This document shows positions 1-11,282 of a stretch of DNA of 64,000 bases, in pieces. The DNA comes from Manduca sexta. Taxonomy: Eukaryota > Arthropoda > Insecta > Lepidoptera > Sphingidae. Position numbers and translations under genes: made by a program. Position 1 is the stretch's first letter, and every line of letters starts with the position of its first letter. A model generated the notes under the pieces. It searched no databases. It saw only the letters and a program-made list of their open reading frames with translations, and was not told the origin of the DNA. The stretch lies in NCBI RefSeq assembly GCF_014839805.1, contig NC_051131.1, positions 7,676,913 through 7,740,912 of the forward strand, given 5' to 3'.

Positions 1-1911
1 GATGAAACATGGCTATATCGGTGAATTTGAGATTGTGGACGACCACAGAGCCGGCAAGATTGTTGTCAACCTCACAGGCAGACTAAACAAATGTGGTGTG
101 ATCTCGCCCAGATTCGATGTTCCCATCAATGACATTGAACGATGGACAAACTTGCTACCATCTCGTCAGTTCGGGTAAGATTTAATTACATGTAATTTAC
201 ATTATGACATTAGTAATAATACCCACTGTTTGTATAGCAGCTTACATTTATACTTTATAAAATATAAATATTTACCTAGTTGTATTTAGAACCAGCAACA
301 ACTAGGAATTAAGAGTAGTATTTAGGTCAGATATCAATATCACCAGTTTCAGTAACGGCCTATTTTCTGTTCCCAAGAAAACTCAAAAACAAATTTATAA
401 CCTCTGTGCATACACAGTGGTGTTGGCATCAATGAGGTTATTTATATTTTTATTGTTTTGTCTGATAATTTCCTTATTCCCAATCTAATTGAAGAATAAT
501 ATTTTTTTTCAAATCATAATTTGACCATTTTACAACATCGAAAAATATGATACAATGATTGTTTTTTCACAAGTTATATTTTGAAGCTTAGTAGTAGTGA
601 AACTTTTATTCTGATATATGAAGAAGAAAGGTGAAGGAAAAGAAACAATAAACTGAATATGTTCTGTAATATTTCTACTTTTAAAAAATTGCTTTATTTT
701 AAACTTGTTTTGTAGTTTATTATTAATATAATTTATAAGTATTTTTGAATCTTTTGGGTATACTATCGTCTATGGTATGCCCGTAATCAATCCTCATCAA
801 ATCCTACAAATATTATCTCATATGTTTTTTATATGGGCATAGCAAAGTGATCTCGCTGCACCTGCGGTAGTAAGTGGAGTGGGGTTCAGATAGTATGTTG
901 ATTACCTCTTGCCAGTCAATGCTATTATGCTGGCCTGTTTGACCTGGATATATACAGGCTGATCTTGGAATGTGACACACTTAGAGACCACTTTGGTGAC
1001 TTTTAACATCATGTGTATGACAGTCGCAATCTATGTGGACAAAATATATCCTACTACCAGTATTATATATTGAAATTATGAAAATATTTACACTATAGCT
1101 AATGCTGAGTAAATACATATTATTCTTTAAAAAATATTACCCATCTTCTGAGGTAGTCTGTTGTGCATACTATTGGTATAATAATTAATTTACTATGTAT
1201 AGATATAGTAACATAACAATTTTTGATGACAAACAGTGGTGCTTAATTAATATATTTAATGCACAGCTACCGCGGATCGCCAATAGTTCTTGTTGGTTGT
1301 CATCTGAAGTGTTGTGCAAAATCAAATAAAGTGATACATACTGATGCTTTTCTTACTTAGTTGAGCATTGTAGGTGTTCCTTTATACATTCATGTTAAAT
1401 TGTGTTTTTTACTTTATTCAGACTTATTCATATATGATCAGACCTAAATGAATTTTTATGTCAATTAATATATTTGGTACCTATTTATTTACATATTTTA
1501 CATTCTTTTGGGATTGCTGTACCAATCCCAAAAAGTATGGTGAAGTTTTCAAAAGTCGACTTTTATTGAAACCCAATTTCCCTGCACATTATATTTTTTC
1601 TTTATTCAACAAATTTTTGTTTTTTTTTACTATTAAGTTGAAAATAGATTGGTTGAAATTTGCAAACCTCATTTGTTTGTCATCAGCTACAAAGAGTACA
1701 GAGAATGGCTAGGTGCAGATTTTTTTCTTTAAAATTATAATTTGTGTTCACAATACCCACTAACACTTCAAAGCCAGCTACAACCTTGTAAAATTTCATA
1801 TTTATACCTTTTTTCAGATACCTTGTTCTGACTACCAGTGGAGGCATCATGGATCATGAAGAAGCCAGAAGGAAACATCTTGGAGGCAAGATTTTAGGCT
1901 TCTTTTTCTAA
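1..1911 (+). CDS. RpS15A: Ribosomal protein S15A (uS8), last two coding exons; 5' part outside window
   Basis: Cytosolic small-subunit ribosomal protein uS8, which binds 18S rRNA. Two exons are seen: 1-174 (reading frame from base 2, [19 protein letters not shown] onward) and 1818-1911 ([19 protein letters not shown], ending in GGKILGFFF and TAA at 1909-1911). The donor is GTAAGA at 175 and the acceptor TTTTCAG ends at 1817; the split Gly codon (GG|A) keeps the frame. Together they give 88 codons, which corresponds to the C-terminal two thirds of the 130-residue eukaryotic protein; the start and the first ~40 residues lie upstream of the window. The match to the family is essentially residue for residue, including the conserved GKILGFFF terminus, so this looks like the functional intron-bearing gene and not a processed copy. 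Confidence 0.97.
838..1030. repeat. Interspersed repeat fragment in RpS15A intron
   Basis: A less AT-rich block inside the last intron with phrases typical of a dispersed lepidopteran repeat: 'cacctgcggtagtaagtgga', 'ggcctgtttgacctggatat', 'acaggctgatcttggaatgt'. A weaker relative ('catctgatcgtaactgtaag' ... 'ggggtccagatgg') occurs near 20582-20640. No protein frame. The family assignment rests on pattern memory only. The rest of the intron (175-1817) is plain AT-rich sequence. Confidence 0.4.
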
Positions 1912-3222
1912 GTTTAATCAATACAAATGAAAAACTATTTTATTGTTTTATTATTTCCTGATGCAAAAGAGGAATTTTGACTTTAAACCCAATGTCACTC
2001 TAGCTTCTAAACATTTGAGTCAATTATATTTTTTTAATCACTGATTCAGTTGCTTTAAGTTACAGTAATTTTAAAATATCCATTAGTTGATTAAAAGCAC
2101 AGAAAGTTTTTTGCAATGTTTAGGAAAATCTGAACCATTTTAGGAAAGATCACTTTAATATGTTTTATGAAAGTGAAATAATAAAGACGGTTTTATAGTT
2201 ATTGTTTCACTTGCATATTGAATGACTTAATATTTTGTATAAAAATGTAAATACTTTATAATTCTTGCAACACCAGTGTTATCTATACAAACATGAGGTG
2301 TTTAGTAGTGCCCTCCAACCATAACATATTATAATTCTCTTTGGTCTTATCAACCTTTAATGTCGCAAATATCTTTTTCGATTCAGTAATAGATATTCCC
2401 GTAAAACTGAAATATATTAGCTATGCTTACTTACTAAGCATCTGCTTAGCAAGTAAGCATAGCTTAAATTAATTTGCCGAGAAACGCCGGGTACCTATAT
2501 TTTGTCTTTAGGAAAACAATAAATTATATTTAGTAAATTAAATCATTGGTATAGACTAAACATATATTACTGATTCATAAATAATAATATTTACTAGCCA
2601 AGCTATTTCTTCCAATTCAGTATTAATACTTTTTCCGACAAAGTTACCTCAGGCGGTAGATTAAAATATAGAATTTAAAATTTTAAATGAATACTTCAGT
2701 ATATTTACTCTAGATCCTTTCCTATAATCCTATATTCTATTGGTTTTAATTTATGTGTGAATGACTGCTATATTTGATAGTTGTCTTTACACCGTTGGCT
2801 TTATAACAAATTGCCGAACAGAAAAAAGTGAAATTTTGCAGAGTCGACAGAAAAGTAAATAAAACAAAACTGTATATGGATGAAATTTGGAATATGCATC
2901 TTTTTAGGTATTACTAACAAGTTATAATCTGAAGTTAGTTTCCAGATCTTCGTTTCGTGCTTAGATTTGACTTCATAACGATTTAGATCGATTATGGAGT
3001 AGTAATTATTATTAATGATTTCCTAAATCAAGATTTGAAGTGATGACGCTCATTCCTTTCTTTAGTACAACCGTACACTATGGACGTTTTAAACTTTATA
3101 GCTCCATAACCCTTAACACTTCTGCAAGTCCGAGGACGAGTAATAATACTTATTTAGAAATGTTTAAAGAAATATTATTATTGAATAAGGATTATGAAAT
3201 AGTACCTGTTTCGCGCTGACAA
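1912..3222. other. Intergenic, RpS15A 3' flank
   Basis: AT-rich sequence with the 3' UTR of RpS15A in its first part. I see no second gene. The only structured item is the hairpin at 2419-2464. Confidence 0.6.
2419..2464. repeat. Near-perfect 46-bp palindrome
   Basis: The left arm agctatgcttactt-a-ctaagca and the right arm tgcttag-c-aagtaagcatagct pair over 22 bp with one mismatch (A/C) and a 2-base loop (TC). No flanking element is recognised. It may be the remnant of a small inverted-repeat element. Confidence 0.7.
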
Positions 3223-3223
3223 T

Positions 3224-4441
3224 TTAGTCCATTGAAAAGTTACATTTGGGGTTGCGTTTTTTAGAGGACGCAATTTTATTTTTTTGAAGTGTATGGGGGG
3301 GGGGGGGGTCAGTCTAAAGCTAAAACCAAGTTTGTGGGGTCGCCACCCTTGTTCCACGGCCGCCATCTTGAAAATAGGGGTTGAAATGGTGTGTAAGATT
3401 TAACTCTTAAAATATTTATCTGACAAAAAATATATAAACATTTTTTGTTGCAAATTAAATTCTCTACAACTTTGGTCTAGTAACTTTTGTCGTAGAACTA
3501 TAAATAAAAAAGTTATAAGCGAAAATGTTAAGAAATTCAATGTTAAGCAATGTCATTTTCCATTGCAACGTCATCAGAACGTGTGTTTATAATGTTCATA
3601 ATACTTTTTTGTACTCTCATTAATACCCAAATACCCAAAGGACCATTAGGGAACAAAAGAACATCTGCCTGCTATTATTATTATTATTTCTAACCTCTCT
3701 TATTGTAAGAATAGCTGATAATATTGTGTTGAAGTTGTCGTAATAAGTTATTTATTAGCATATTGATTTTTAAAAGTCTTAAAAGTCAAAATGCTAATAA
3801 AAAAAAGTAGTTTTCACTAAAGTTAAAATCGTGTCTAAAATCATTCGAAATCGTCTTCACAATCAAAAACAGAATAAAATACATTCGCACGTACAGAAAT
3901 ATGTAGCACAACTAAAAGATATAAGTTGAACGACAACTTCAACACAATATTATCAGCTATTCTTACAATAAGAGAGGTTAGAAATAATAATAATAATAGC
4001 AGGCAGATGTTCTTTTGTTTCCTAATGGTCCCTTGGGTATTTGGGTATTAATGAGAGTACAAAAAGTATTATGAACCTTATAAACACACGTTCTGATGAC
4101 GTTGCAATGGACATTGCTTAACATTGAATTTCTTAACATTTTCGCTTATAACTTTTTATTTATAGTTCTACGACATAAGTTACTAGACCAAATTTGTAGA
4201 TAATTTAATTTGCAACAAAAATGTTTATATATTTTTTTTGTCAGATAAATAGTTTAAGAGATACATCGTAAAAACCATTTCAACCCCTATTTTTAAGATG
4301 GCGGCCGTGGGACAAGGGTAGCGACCCCACAAACTTGGTTTTAGTTTTAGACTGACCCCCCCTACACTTCAAAAAAATAAAATTGCGTCCTCTAAAAAAC
4401 GCAAGGTAAGGCCTAAAAAATGTAACATTTCAATGGACTAA
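3224..4441. mobile_element. Fold-back element with ~515-bp inverted arms
   Basis: The left arm (about 3225-3741) and right arm (about 3930-4440) are inverted copies around a ~190-bp centre. They differ by scattered substitutions and small indels. Ends read TA-GTCCATTGAAA... and ...TTTCAATGGAC-TA, so a TA target duplication is possible. The arms contain the phrases 'ttagaggacgcaatttta', 'ccaagtttgtggggtcgc' and 'ggccgccatctt'. No long ORF is present, so it is non-autonomous. The left arm carries a run of 14 G (3295-3308), whereas the right arm and the third copy at 29.9 kb have 7. If transcribed it would fold into a ~500-bp hairpin. Confidence 0.85.
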
Positions 4442-5463
4442 TTGTAGTGACAATTTATTACCTTTATTTAATCCTAAGCCTACCAGTACCAAATTTTCCT
4501 TCATAGGCTTCAAAATTTACAGCAGCAATGGCTTGAAGGAGGGATATCTAAAGCTGTAAGATAAAGTCTACCGATGTGGCTCACCGAGCTTAATCATTGC
4601 GATAAATGCAGTGTACGTATCACGTAAAAGCCGCACCGCCCAGCCCCGTCCCGCTAGGTACAATGCGGTCCGTTATTTCACTTTCGTAAGGGAACTTTTG
4701 TCCGAATATAATTACTCACATCATTGAGGTCTAGTAAATATATATGAGTTCAAAACAAAGGTATGGGGGGACTACGCGAACTTTTACAAATAAAATACGA
4801 ATCACAATTTGCGCTTAACTCTAAAATATCCTTTAATTTCTCATTCTTGTGGTTACGCCCATTTGTTATGACGCCCTCGATATAATATTGAAATAATAGT
4901 AAGTGACCTACTAGATACTTAGTAAAGTAGTAGGTACTTACTTTTTATGTAGATTACTAAATACTTATGTAAGTACAGATAAATTACTTTATCTTGTAAT
5001 GGTTTTGATCTAAAGGCACACTATGAACGTAGCGTAGGAAATATTAGAATTTATTTACTTATCAGATTTTTAAATAGGTGGTGCTTGCGTCGTACATCCA
5101 GCCAAAGAGAATATAATCACTACGTTTTAAGAGACAGGACTTAATACAAAGAAATAAAATCGAATTTACATGGCGTATCAATACCAATATCACGGAAGAA
5201 TACGTCAGGAACGTCAAATAACAATACTACCAACTGAACAAAATACATAGTAGTGAGCACTTTTTATCGATATCGATAAATTCTACTGGTGGGAATCGAC
5301 GCTAATGCTACTTTGATAAAATTCATATAATGTATTTTCGAGTCCACATTATCAATCTAACTCACGCTATATAGTGAACATTTTAGCACTATAATTACAA
5401 GGCTGGACTAAAATGAGGACTCGAAATAAAATGAAAAGCTTTCACATGTTGAATAATAATTGT
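4442..5463. other. Intergenic, downstream of the THAP gene
   Basis: No gene seen. A TATCGATATCGATA double motif lies at 5265-5278. The rest is AT-rich and unremarkable. Confidence 0.5.
5265..5278. promoter_or_regulatory. Double TATCGATA (DRE-like) motif
   Basis: TATCGATATCGATA contains two overlapping TATCGATA octamers, the site bound by DREF/BEAF-type factors in Drosophila. The same 14-mer occurs at 6175-6188 inside the THAP intron. Function in this species is inference; the match may be chance in AT-rich DNA, although the 14-base identity of two nearby sites is notable. Confidence 0.35.
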
Positions 5464-5548
5464 ATTTTAAAATAAAATCCTTCATTCACCATGTAGGCTA
5501 ATATAGTTGCACTTATGAATGGTCAAGGTACAATGAGAATATTTAATT
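5464..5548 (-). repeat. Retroelement 3' tail-like repeat (minus strand)
   Basis: Read on the minus strand, this segment (tattctcattgtaccttgac ... cataagtgcaactat ... gaatgaaggattttatttta) is about 80-85% like 8586-8668 on the plus strand, which ends in a GAATAAA-type tail. Two dispersed copies ending in a T/A-rich tail suggest the 3' end of a LINE or SINE. This copy includes the last ~21 codons and the stop of the THAP reading frame. Confidence 0.6.
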
Positions 5549-6406
5549 ATAAAGTCAAAGGATGGTGACACTTCTTTGTCACACTCATTGTTTATAAAAA
5601 CATGGCACGGAAATTCAAACAACATTTCATCAGGAAGTGGATCAGCTTTCAAATTTTTCGATGGTATGGCTGACTTTCTAAGGCGATTGTTCTTTTTATT
5701 AAAGTCTTTGTTATTAAAGTGAGAACCACACACATATTTCAAAGTATGCAGCTTTTCTCTGGGAACATACATCAAATCTTCTTTTCCCACAACCTGAACC
5801 CACTTTCGGCATCTGGAAATATTTTTTAATTGTAAATAAATTGCTTATTAAATTATATTTAAGCCTAAAATCATAAACAGTGACCAGGCACATTGATTGC
5901 TCAACGCATTTTTAAGTACACACACACACACCGACACATACACGACTTTAGTATTTTTTGTCCTGATGATCAGTCATCATCTTACTAATATTATAAAGCG
6001 TGTGCATGCAATTGTATGTTTATTATTCGTACCCGCAAAAAATCTAAAATGATTGCGATTAAACTTGGTATGTAGATAGTTCGAATTACTACTTTTTATC
6101 ACTATGTTCCCACAGAATCTAGACCTAAATGGGTGAAACCACGGAGGGCAAATTGATTAATAAATTTAAACAGGTATCGATATCGATAATAATAACAACA
6201 TCACTAGTAACATAATGGTAATTAGAAAATGAGAATTTTCATTATTTCTAAGCTACTTTCTTTGCGCGATGACTAAAAACATCTAATTAATGCTTACCTG
6301 ACCTCATCCAATGGAAATTTCGCCATAAATATTCTGCTTTTGTGATTTATTCGACTAGCTCGATCTCCACAAATTTCACACGTAATGAAACGTTTTTTGG
6401 TGGCAT
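5482..6406 (-). CDS. THAP-domain zinc-finger protein, two exons, probable frameshift near the start
   Basis: Two minus-strand exons (6406-6298 and 5812-5482) join through a GTAAGC donor and TTTCCAG acceptor. The split Arg codon (AG|A) gives FPLDEVR-CRKWVQVVG. This is a THAP C2CH module: paired cysteines in CEIC, then FPLD, the invariant Trp in CRKW, CGSHF supplying the final Cys/His, and SAIPS as the AVPTIF-type end. The open frame has no in-frame Met: the only suitable ATG (6406-6404) is one base out of frame because of the six-base T run at 6393-6398 (A run on the sense strand). One more base would give MPPKKRFITCEICG. It is therefore a pseudogene, a strain variant or a sequencing error; an upstream exon joined near 6407 is the alternative. 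After the THAP domain, residues are low in similarity to anything I know, and the C-terminus lies in a repeat. Intron 5813-6297 contains a Helitron fragment. Confidence 0.65.
5993..6157 (+). mobile_element. Helitron-like fragment in THAP intron
   Basis: It begins A-TCTTACTAATATTATAAAG, very like the 5' ends of the complete Helitrons at 33589 and 30943 (minus). It runs to the degraded end 'gaaaccacggagggcaaatt'. The terminal CTAG is lost. Boundaries are approximate. Confidence 0.5.
6175..6188. promoter_or_regulatory. Second double TATCGATA motif, inside THAP intron
   Basis: The 14-mer is identical to that at 5265-5278. See that entry for the caveat. Confidence 0.3.
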
Positions 6407-6967
6407 GTCTTAAAAACGTATTCACTTACACCAACAAAAACACTTTTTGGTATATTTTTACTTGTTTGAATAACAAATAATACAAACATAAATCAATAAA
6501 ACACAAATGTATTCCAAAACGTCAGGAAGTAAGCAAACAATAATAATGGCGGTGAGGAATAGAAAGAGAAACTGTACTGAGAGAGAGATAGCAGTATCCG
6601 CCATTAAATGCCATGTCAATTCCATACAAAAAGATTTTTTTGTTCCTTGTTGCGCTAGGCTGCATCCAGCCATTATGGTTCGAGAGTTCCCTACATAGTG
6701 AGACTTTTATATAAGGAAAGACCTTTCTTGGAGAAATTTCCTTGTTTGATATCCCATAAAGAGCCTATTAAATAAATAGGTAACATGTTTGACATGATTA
6801 ATATTAGTGATGTTAAATCGTATCTCCAAAAAAGAAGCATTTACTACAAAAATATGTAGAAAAATAAGTAAATATATGAGACTATGATGAGAGAACATAA
6901 TAAAGATATACATAATAATGCAATATAAGCTTATATTATTATTATAATATTGCACTTTTAGAGTTAG

Positions 6968-7176
6968 TTGCGGTAAGACCGGATGACGGGATAATTGTAT
7001 TGATTTAAAATTATTTCTAAGCGGGGACAAAATTTCCTAATATGGACAACACAGCCGTAAGTGCCATTTTGTTATGTGTAGGTAACACTTCACACACGGC
7101 ACTTCTGTTTCTTATCGTGAGGTAACAACAGAATGTCTAAAGAACGGTGTTTTCCTGTGATCCGGTCTTACCGCAA
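6968..7176. mobile_element. Short MITE-like element with 17-bp perfect inverted ends
   Basis: TTGCGGTAAGACCGGAT at 6968-6984 is exactly repeated in reverse at 7160-7176. Weaker pairing continues outward (tagttgca). The 175-bp interior has no coding frame. This fits a small non-autonomous DNA transposon. I could not fix a target-site duplication. Confidence 0.6.
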
Positions 7177-7592
7177 TGCAACTATATAAACAAGTACAAT
7201 ATTAAAAGTAAATTTTATCTCATATCAATATATTTTACAGTCAACTTTTTTCTTTGAGTAAACCGTACTTTTATTTACAGAGTCTAAAATTATTGTAAAT
7301 AAGTGGATAGACTGATTGGGATTTGGAAAGACACTCGGAAATTTCTATGAATAGGATGACACATGTCTCTTTGGGCTCTGGCGTAGCAGCTTAGATTTAA
7401 TTCTTCATATGCTTAACTTATCTTAAAATTTATCAGTAACGTCATTAAAGATTGATGAGTGTTTTATATGATGATATGATGTTAAGTGGAGTTGACGAGA
7501 GAAAATTATCCCTCAACAGTCGACCTCGTTATACTGGCCCTAATTCAGGTTTTAAGCGGGAGGTGTTCTTACCACTAGGTAATTACTCGCTA

Positions 7593-7636
7593 GGCTTGAT
7601 CTCGAGATTTATACTAATAAATCTCGAGATCAAGCC
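7593..7636. repeat. Perfect 19-bp hairpin with 6-base loop
   Basis: GGCTTGATCTCGAGATTTA (7593-7611), loop TACTAA, then its exact reverse complement (7618-7636). The outer flanks (ATTAC / GTAAT) pair partly. No associated gene is seen. Confidence 0.75.
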
Positions 7637-8585
7637 GTAATCGCCATAATAAAAACGAACCCATGCTACGCTACTGATATATTGTGTACTATCAATTCAA
7701 TATCGGACAGATTAAGTGGGTATGTTTAAATATGAAAAAATAATGCATCTTCAAATTTCTTACATTTTAAGTTTATTTCAAGGAAAAAAATGACTTCCTC
7801 TTGTCTAAATGACAGTGCTTCTGGACCCAGTTCCACCCAGACTCACAGATGTAATTTTGTTTCTCGGCGCAGACGCATAAACCTGCTTAATTAGAAAAGG
7901 ATTGCTAAGGTTAGGTAGGATTTTTGGAAAACAGGGTAATAGACAACCCACCGATCATTTTGTTGCACCAGCCTTTAAATTTATAATCTAAATTATATTG
8001 ACCGAGATCTATGTCAAAATATGAAATGTAAAACAACAAAATTATGTTTGTAAATGTAGGCGTATGCACGCTGTACACTGTTTCATAGTTGTTATAAATG
8101 TTTTAGTATTGTTTTTTTTCGTTAATTTTTAGTTATTGTTAAATACTTTTATGTGGATTTTCTCCGCATTTTTACGGTGATGTGCGTGTATTAGCTTATA
8201 TAATTAATCAGACTTTGTATCCAAAAGACTTATTAAAAAATATATATTTAATAATAATATTATAAAAGATTCAATGGACAATTGATGACAAAAATAAAGC
8301 CCGGAGTTTCTTTCTGCCTTTCGTCTTTGAGTAGTCATCGCTTAGGTAGTTAGTGTAAGGCTGGTTGGTAGGCTAGCTAGGTTAGGGCTTTTATTGTCCT
8401 TACCAGTGAGGATCGCGACGCGTTTCTCCCTTATTGTTTATTTAAAATTACATGTATACATCATTTTATTTCTTCTTTCCTGCCAGCTCGAGCTGGCTTC
8501 TTTGTTTACTAAGTATATTTTTCATTTATTTTATTTTCAATATAAATTGTTTTTGTTTATGTAAACTAATTTTATTAAGTAACAA

Positions 8586-8668
8586 TTAAATATTCTCATG
8601 TACCTTGACTTGTCATAAGTGCAACTATGTTCGCCTATGTGACGAATAAAGCATTTTATTTATTTAAA
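8586..8668 (+). repeat. Retroelement 3' tail (second copy of the 5464-5548 repeat)
   Basis: Ends 'gacgaataaagcattttatt' with an AATAAA signal and T/A tail. The upstream 8280-8585 may be more of the same element, but I have no second copy to define it. Confidence 0.5.
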
Positions 8669-8710
8669 AAAATTGACTTAAAAATATGTTTCTATCCAAC
8701 AATTTAGTTA

Positions 8711-8758
8711 CACGGAATTGTTATTCCGTGAGTTATGAGCGACCTGTTGGTCGCTCAT
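8711..8758. repeat. Two adjacent hairpins with identical TGTT loops
   Basis: CACGGAAT-TGTT-ATTCCGTG (8711-8730) is followed after 4 bases by ATGAGCGACC-TGTT-GGTCGCTCAT (8735-8758). Both stems are perfect. Function unknown. Confidence 0.7.
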
Positions 8759-9011
8759 GTTAGGAACAAACAATATTATATGTTCATGTATCTTCCCTAA
8801 CGTAGTATTTATCTCTATAATAGAATCTTAAAAGTAAATATAAAAAATCACCTAAATAGAACAAAATTCTTTAGGATCGTCTTTATTCTTTATTCAAGCA
8901 ATTAAATAAAAAGTACAACTAATAAAACATAATATTTTATAATCAAATGAGATTAATATGTAAGAAGATAAGTATTATAAAATTAAGTAACCTCTTCCTG
9001 TTTATAAAATA

Positions 9012-9785
9012 CTAGCTTTTGCTCGCGGTTCCGTCCGCGTTATAAAGTTTTTCGGGCTAAAGTTTTGCGTTATAAATGTCACGCTATATATTTTCCCGGG
9101 AGCCTATGTTCTTCCCAGGGTCTCAAACTGTCTCCATACCAAATTTTATCCTAATACGTTGGGTAGTTTTTGAGTTTAACACGTTCAGGCAGACAGAAGC
9201 AGCGGGGGACTTTGTTTTATAATATATTTTTGTAGAACTTTTTTAAAGGGAATAATCCCGTTATACATCATTGTTGCATAACTTTAAAAGTTTACGCAGC
9301 GCACGCATCAGAAGCTCTCAAAACTAATAAATTTTCCTCGTTTTTGCAACATGTTTCATTACTGCTCCGCTCCTATTCGTCATAGCGTGATGATATATAG
9401 CCTATAGCACTCCAGGAACAACACAAAAAGAAACAGGCTATCCAACACAAAAAGAATTTTTCAGTTCGAACCGATAGTACCTGAGATTAGCCATTACTGT
9501 TCCGCTCCTATTGAGTATAGCGTGATGATATATAGCCTATAGCACTTCACAAAGGGCTATCCAACACAAAAAGAATTTTTCAGTTCGAACCGGTAGTTCC
9601 TGAGATTAGCCATTACTGCTCCGCTCGTATTGGGTATAGCGTGATGATATATAGCCTATAGCAGTCCACGAACAAAGGGCTATCCAACACAAAAAGAATT
9701 TTTCAGTTTGAACCGGTAGTTCCTGAGATTAGCGCGTTCAAACAAACAAACAAACAAACTCTTCAGCTTTATATAATAGTATAGA
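9012..9785 (-). mobile_element. Non-autonomous Helitron with three internal ~120-bp repeats
   Basis: On the minus strand it starts A|TCTATACTATTATATAAAGC and ends GCGAGCAAAAGCTAG|T. This is the Helitron signature: 5' TC, 3' CTAG after a GC-rich hairpin, insertion between A and T, and no target duplication. Ends and body match the longer copy at 56377-57878. The interior (about 9356-9734) holds three copies of the ~120-bp unit. No Rep/helicase frame, so it depends on a partner for movement. Confidence 0.85.
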
Positions 9786-11282
9786 TTGTTGACCACATGG
9801 ACGTAACTGCATCATACAACGGCCAGAAAGTTGGTATGCAAAGTTTACTGGAAGTGAAAGTCAGTTATAATACTGGCTTTATAATGGCGTGGCCCGGTAT
9901 TAATTTCGTGGAACTCACCAAATTTAGTTCGTAGAGCAGCCGCAAATACTCAGGCATAATCGAAAATCTGTTTTACTGTAGGGGAATTCTCGGGTACACA
10001 CTGCAACAATGATTTCGCAATTTATTAATTAATTTCCTACTTATTATTCGTCTTGCGAACTACTTTGGCAGTATTATAGAGCTTCAAAGTTTCATAAATA
10101 TGTGAGCAGGGCTTATGGATTGTGCAATGGGAAGTGCTACGTTCAATTGACATTTAGATAGAAATTTCGGTAAAACTTGATGGAAGGAAAAGAGGATTTA
10201 TATTTTCACCACACTAAACAAAACTGTTATAGCACGTTAACTTTTGGTAGTAAGTAAGCTGGTATATAAATTTGGGGTGAGCCCCTTAATACTGTAAATA
10301 AATTTCGGAAGATACACTGACGGTGTCCTTTTTATACTTTCAAGGTTAAACACAAATAAACGATTGTGCTGTTTCTATCTCATTTATTCTTAAGAACGCA
10401 AAATTTTTAGCATTTACTTATGGTTTGCAGAATCAGCGTCATGGTCTGCACCGCCGCTCTCACGTTTTTTTACCCTTACTGTGCAACTGTTTGTCGGTTC
10501 GTGTGTTTCCTCTATCTGATCACGTGGTGTTATAAACATTGAGGTAGCTAGTAGTAGGGATTTTGACTAAGGGGGCGGGAGCATGTAGCGGGAGCAACAA
10601 CATGCTTTCCGATTTTGTACGTAATAAAAAAAGAAGCTCACAATGCGAGCTTCTCGTATAATTGCGATGGTTTTTCTAGGGTGAATATCGAACACCCTTG
10701 CCTCCCCCCACCTTGTTACGTCTAAACATGTGAAGTAGAATTTTTTCTTAGATAAACCGGCATAATGCCGGCAGTCACGTGATCCATTGTCTCTTGTTAA
10801 TGACTATAGTTTGTATTTCGAATGTAGAGCGTGATTTCGTCGTTTAACATAAAAAACTGCTTATATTGGTTGCTTTCATTATTGCATACAGCGCAAAAGG
10901 TGAGTGTAAAAATGTACTTACCTTGTTTAATTCTATTGGAATTCACACATTACCCAAGGTCCCAATTGTCATAATATGCATCGGACTCTATGTTTGCTAA
11001 AATAATGTGGCCAGCATTCCGTCATCGCATTGAGAGCGCGTCATCAGTAGCTCTACTAGTTACTAGTCACTACCATTCTTGTTCCCCGCCAGCCCGCCAC
11101 TCTGATTCGGTCCGCTTCGACAGTTGTGCGCTACGTTGAGTATACTACGCTCGCTGTTGTCGGACTGTGAATACGGACGGAATGTGTGCCGCGTCCATAC
11201 GGTGCTGAAGTTTAGTGACAGTGTTCGTTTACTCACCTACGTATTTATTTTAAGTTTGCTGCCGATTCACATTTAGCAGAGA
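9786..11282. other. Upstream region and likely promoter of MARVEL gene 1
   Basis: The GC content rises from about 11030 to 11280, just before the first coding exon, which is consistent with a promoter and 5' UTR. A sequence 'cgcaaaaggtgagtgt' near 10891-10906 could be the end of a non-coding 5' exon, but nothing fixes this. No other gene is seen. Confidence 0.4.

Larger units (their letters stand above)
7190..9011. other. Intergenic with retroelement 3' end and hairpins
   Basis: No gene. It holds the hairpin at 7593, a probable LINE 3' region ending at about 8668, and two adjacent hairpins at 8711-8758. Confidence 0.5.

Noticed and set aside
5921..5932. Short CA microsatellite and similar small repeats (for example TAGA at 41157-41170)
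   Set aside because: Ordinary simple repeats of no special note.
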